64,000 nucleotides of DNA. Origin: Streptomyces akebiae. Its GTDB lineage: Bacteria; Actinomycetota; Actinomycetes; Streptomycetales; Streptomycetaceae. The notes under the pieces are model-generated. The model saw only the letters and a program-made list of their open reading frames with translations, did no database searches and was not told the DNA's origin. Location: assembly GCF_019599145.1 (NCBI RefSeq), contig NZ_CP080647.1, positions 7,874,001-7,938,000 on the forward strand. Direction: 5' to 3'. Position 1 is the first letter of the stretch, and each line of letters opens with the position of its first letter. Of the stretch, positions 61,576 to 64,000 are shown piece after piece. A program made the position numbers and the translations under genes.

Positions 61576-62340
61576 ATGGCAACGCTTGAAATCCGAGACC
61601 TGCACGTCACCGTCGAGGCCGACAACGCCACGAAGGAGATCCTCAAGGGCGTCGACCTCACCGTGAAGCAGGGCGAGACGCACGCCATCATGGGCCCCAA
61701 CGGCTCCGGCAAGTCGACCCTCGCCTACTCCCTCGCGGGTCACCCGAAGTACACGATCACCGGCGGCACCGTGCTGCTCGACGGCGAGGACGTCCTGGAG
61801 ATGTCCGTCGACGAGCGCGCCCGCGCGGGCCTGTTCCTGGCGATGCAGTACCCGGTCGAGGTCCCGGGCGTGTCCGTGTCGAACTTCCTGCGGACCTCCG
61901 CCACCGCCATCCGCGGCGAGGCCCCCAAGCTGCGCACCTGGGTGAAGGAGGTCAAGGAGGCCATGCAGCGCCTCAACATGGACCCCGCCTTCGCCGAGCG
62001 CAACGTCAACGAGGGCTTCTCCGGCGGTGAGAAGAAGCGACACGAGATCCTCCAGCTGGAGCTGCTCCGGCCGAAGGTCGCGATCCTCGACGAGACGGAC
62101 TCCGGTCTGGACGTCGACGCGCTCCGGGTCGTCTCCGAGGGCGTCAACCGCGTCCGCGAGACCGGCGAGGTCGGCACCCTGCTGATCACGCACTACACGC
62201 GCATCCTGCGCTACATCAAGCCCGACCACGTGCATGTCTTCGCGAACGGCAAGATCGTGGAGTCGGGCGGCCCCGAGCTCGCCGACAAGCTGGAGAACGA
62301 GGGCTACGAGGCATACACGAAGGGTGGCGCATCCGCGTGA
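61576..62340 (+). CDS. sufC: Fe-S cluster assembly ATPase SufC
   Basis: A 254-residue ABC-type ATPase of the SufBCD complex. Walker A GPNGSGKST is at 40-48, the signature FSGGEKKRHEILQLELL, and Walker B VAILDETDSGLDVDALRVV. The family-specific THYTRILRYIKPDHVHV follows. It is cytosolic with no membrane partner. Its stop overlaps the sufS GTG start by 4 bases. Confidence 0.98.
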   Translation: MATLEIRDLHVTVEADNATKEILKGVDLTVKQGETHAIMGPNGSGKSTLAYSLAGHPKYTITGGTVLLDGEDVLEMSVDERARAGLFLAMQYPVEVPGVSVSNFLRTSATAIRGEAPKLRTWVKEVKEAMQRLNMDPAFAERNVNEGFSGGEKKRHEILQLELLRPKVAILDETDSGLDVDALRVVSEGVNRVRETGEVGTLLITHYTRILRYIKPDHVHVFANGKIVESGGPELADKLENEGYEAYTKGGASA

Positions 62341-63593
62341 CACAGCTGCCGGGCCTCCTCGACACCGAGGCGATCCGCAAGGACTTCCCCATCCTGGACC
62401 GTCAGGTCCACGACGGCCGGAAGCTCGTGTACCTGGACAACGCGGCGACCTCGCAGAAGCCGCGCCAGGTGCTGGACGCCCTGAGCGAGTACTACGAGCG
62501 CTACAACGCCAACGTCCACCGCGGTGTGCATGTGCTCGCCGAGGAGGCCACGGCGCTGTACGAGGGCGCGCGCGACAAGGTCGCGTCCTTCATCAACGCG
62601 CCCAGCCGCGACGAGGTGATCTTCACCAAGAACGCCTCCGAGTCGCTGAACCTCGTGGCGAACATGCTGGGCTGGGCCGACGAGCCCTACCGGGTGGACG
62701 CCGAGACCGAGATCGTCATCACCGAGATGGAGCACCACTCCAACATCGTGCCGTGGCAGCTGCTCTCGCAGCGCACGGGCGCGAAGCTGAAGTGGTTCGG
62801 GCTGACCGACGACGGCCGGCTCGACCTGTCCAACATCGACGAGGTCATCACGGAGAAGACGAAGATCGTCTCCTTCGTCCTGGTGTCCAACATCCTCGGC
62901 ACGGTCAACCCCGTCGAGGCGATAGTGCGCCGGGCACAGGAGGTCGGTGCCCTGGTCTGCATCGACGCCTCCCAGGCCGCGCCGCACATGCCGCTGGACG
63001 TACAGGCGCTCCAGGCCGACTTCGTGGCCTTCACCGGCCACAAGATGTGCGGCCCGACGGGCATCGGCGTGCTCTGGGGCCGCCAGGAGCTTCTGGAGGA
63101 CCTGCCCCCGTTCCTCGGCGGCGGCGAGATGATCGAGACGGTGTCGATGCACTCGTCGACGTACGCTCCCGCCCCGCACAAGTTCGAGGCGGGCACCCCG
63201 CCGATCGCGCAGGCGGTCGGCCTCGGCGCGGCGATCGACTACCTGAACTCCATCGGCATGGACAAGATCCTCGCCCATGAGCACGCGATCACCGAGTACG
63301 CGGTGAAGCGGCTGACGGAGGTACCGGACCTCAGGATCATCGGCCCCGCCACGGCCGAGGACCGGGGCGCGGCGATCTCCTTCACCCTCGGCGACATCCA
63401 CCCGCACGACGTGGGCCAGGTCCTCGACGAGCAGGGCATCGCGGTCCGGGTCGGCCACCACTGCGCCCGCCCCGTCTGCCTGCGGTACGGAATTCCCGCG
63501 ACCACCCGAGCGTCGTTCTATCTGTACTCCACGCCGGCCGAGATCGATGCCCTGGTCGACGGCCTGGAGCACGTACGGAACTTCTTCGGCTGA
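62337..63593 (+). CDS. sufS: Cysteine desulphurase SufS
   Basis: A 418-residue class V PLP enzyme giving sulphur to cluster assembly. YLDNAATSQKP begins the domain, EMEHHSNIVPWQ and DASQAAPHMPLDV hold cofactor contacts, the PLP Lys236 is in FTGHKMCGPTGIGVLWG, and the active-site Cys376 is in HHCARPVC. GTG 62337 overlaps sufC by 4 bases. It transfers sulphur to SufU encoded next. Confidence 0.97.
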   Translation: MTQLPGLLDTEAIRKDFPILDRQVHDGRKLVYLDNAATSQKPRQVLDALSEYYERYNANVHRGVHVLAEEATALYEGARDKVASFINAPSRDEVIFTKNASESLNLVANMLGWADEPYRVDAETEIVITEMEHHSNIVPWQLLSQRTGAKLKWFGLTDDGRLDLSNIDEVITEKTKIVSFVLVSNILGTVNPVEAIVRRAQEVGALVCIDASQAAPHMPLDVQALQADFVAFTGHKMCGPTGIGVLWGRQELLEDLPPFLGGGEMIETVSMHSSTYAPAPHKFEAGTPPIAQAVGLGAAIDYLNSIGMDKILAHEHAITEYAVKRLTEVPDLRIIGPATAEDRGAAISFTLGDIHPHDVGQVLDEQGIAVRVGHHCARPVCLRYGIPATTRASFYLYSTPAEIDALVDGLEHVRNFFG

Positions 63594-63609
63594 GGGGACG
63601 AGCGATCGC

Positions 63610-64000
63610 ATGAAGCTGGACTCGATGTACCAGGAAGTCATCCTGGACCACTACAAGCACCCCCACGGGCGGGGCTTGCGGGACGGTGACGCCGAGGTAC
63701 ACCACGTGAACCCGACGTGCGGCGACGAGATCACCCTGCGAGTGAAGTACGACGGCACGACCATCGCGGACGTGTCGTACGAGGGCCAGGGCTGCTCGAT
63801 CAGCCAGGCCTCGGCCTCCGTGCTGAACGACCTCCTCGTCGGCAAGGACCTCGCGGACGCGCGGAAGATCCAGGAGACCTTCCTGGAGCTGATGCAGTCC
63901 AAGGGGAAGATCGAGCCGGACGACGCGATGGAGGAGGTGCTGGAGGACGCGGTCGCGTTCGCCGGTGTCTCCAAGTACCCCGCCCGGGTCAAGTGCGCCC
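63610..64000 (+). CDS. sufU: SufU sulphur acceptor (partial, runs off window)
   Basis: The first 130 residues of a SufU/IscU-like zinc protein. MKLDSMYQEVILDHYKHPHGRG, the zinc Cys in NPTCGDEITL, and the pair around YEGQGCSISQASASV are typical. The last ligand Cys is expected in the final KYPARVKCA at the window edge. It lies 16 bases after sufS and is the usual last-but-few gene of the operon. The 3' end is cut off by the window. Confidence 0.95.
   Translation, partial: MKLDSMYQEVILDHYKHPHGRGLRDGDAEVHHVNPTCGDEITLRVKYDGTTIADVSYEGQGCSISQASASVLNDLLVGKDLADARKIQETFLELMQSKGKIEPDDAMEEVLEDAVAFAGVSKYPARVKCA

Overview
The window is high-GC actinobacterial chromosome and almost certainly comes from a Streptomyces. 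Supporting signs are extreme third-position G/C, very rare TTA codons, frequent GTG starts with 4-bp ATGA/GTGA gene overlaps, and a gene order I recognise from the Streptomyces core chromosome (uvrA ... uvrC-rapZ-yvcK-whiA ... gap-pgk-tpiA-secG ... pgi ... pgl-opcA-zwf-tal-tkt / ctaB ... ctaA ... sufRBD-C-S-U). No rRNA, tRNA, CRISPR array, insertion sequence or replication origin was seen.

Region 1 (1-9961) starts inside the 3' end of uvrA. It continues with a PfkB sugar kinase, an HTH regulator and a compact signalling island: a stand-alone receiver protein, two tandem sugar-binding-type lipoproteins, a 935-residue sensor kinase and a LuxR-type response regulator. No ABC permease or ATPase accompanies the lipoproteins. 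An identical 16-bp element containing a palindrome lies upstream of both receiver genes.

Region 2 (10051-25525) is core. uvrC, rapZ, yvcK and whiA overlap one another. A secreted M14 carboxypeptidase, the glycolytic genes gap, pgk and tpiA, secG, an RbpA-family protein with a zinc site, a decayed MFS pseudogene and pgi follow. Several strong hairpin terminators separate the units.

Region 3 (25613-43262) is accessory and sits between pgi and pgl. Fourteen minus-strand genes, nearly all overlapping, read from an AT-rich control region near 41.5 kb back to 25.6 kb. They encode two 3-amino-4-hydroxybenzoate (3,4-AHBA) synthesis enzymes, two AMP-forming ligases, two acyl carrier proteins, a ketosynthase, a truncated chain-length-factor-like partner, a ketoreductase, an FAD/NAD(P)-binding oxidase and a fumarase-superfamily lyase (candidate aspartate-to-nitrosuccinate-to-nitrite pair), an NAD(P)-dependent reductase/epimerase, a cysteine-containing small protein and an exporter. 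A divergent MHS-type transporter follows. The inferred chemistry is an aminohydroxybenzoate-primed short polyketide whose aromatic amino group is diazotised with pathway-made nitrite, as in the avenalumic acid and p-coumaric acid pathways. TTA codons in four of these genes and a SARP-like direct repeat point to developmental (bldA) and pathway-specific control.

Region 4 (43414-56836) is core again: the pentose phosphate operon tkt-tal-zwf-opcA-pgl, the divergent ctaB, several small enzymes, ctaA and an ABC-2 exporter. Region 5 (56847-64000) has an AAC(3)-family acetyltransferase divergent from the iron-sulphur assembly operon sufR-sufB-sufD-Rieske-sufC-sufS-sufU. A SufR-type operator overlaps the sufR start and a TTAGG/CCTAA palindrome lies further upstream; sufU runs off the window edge.
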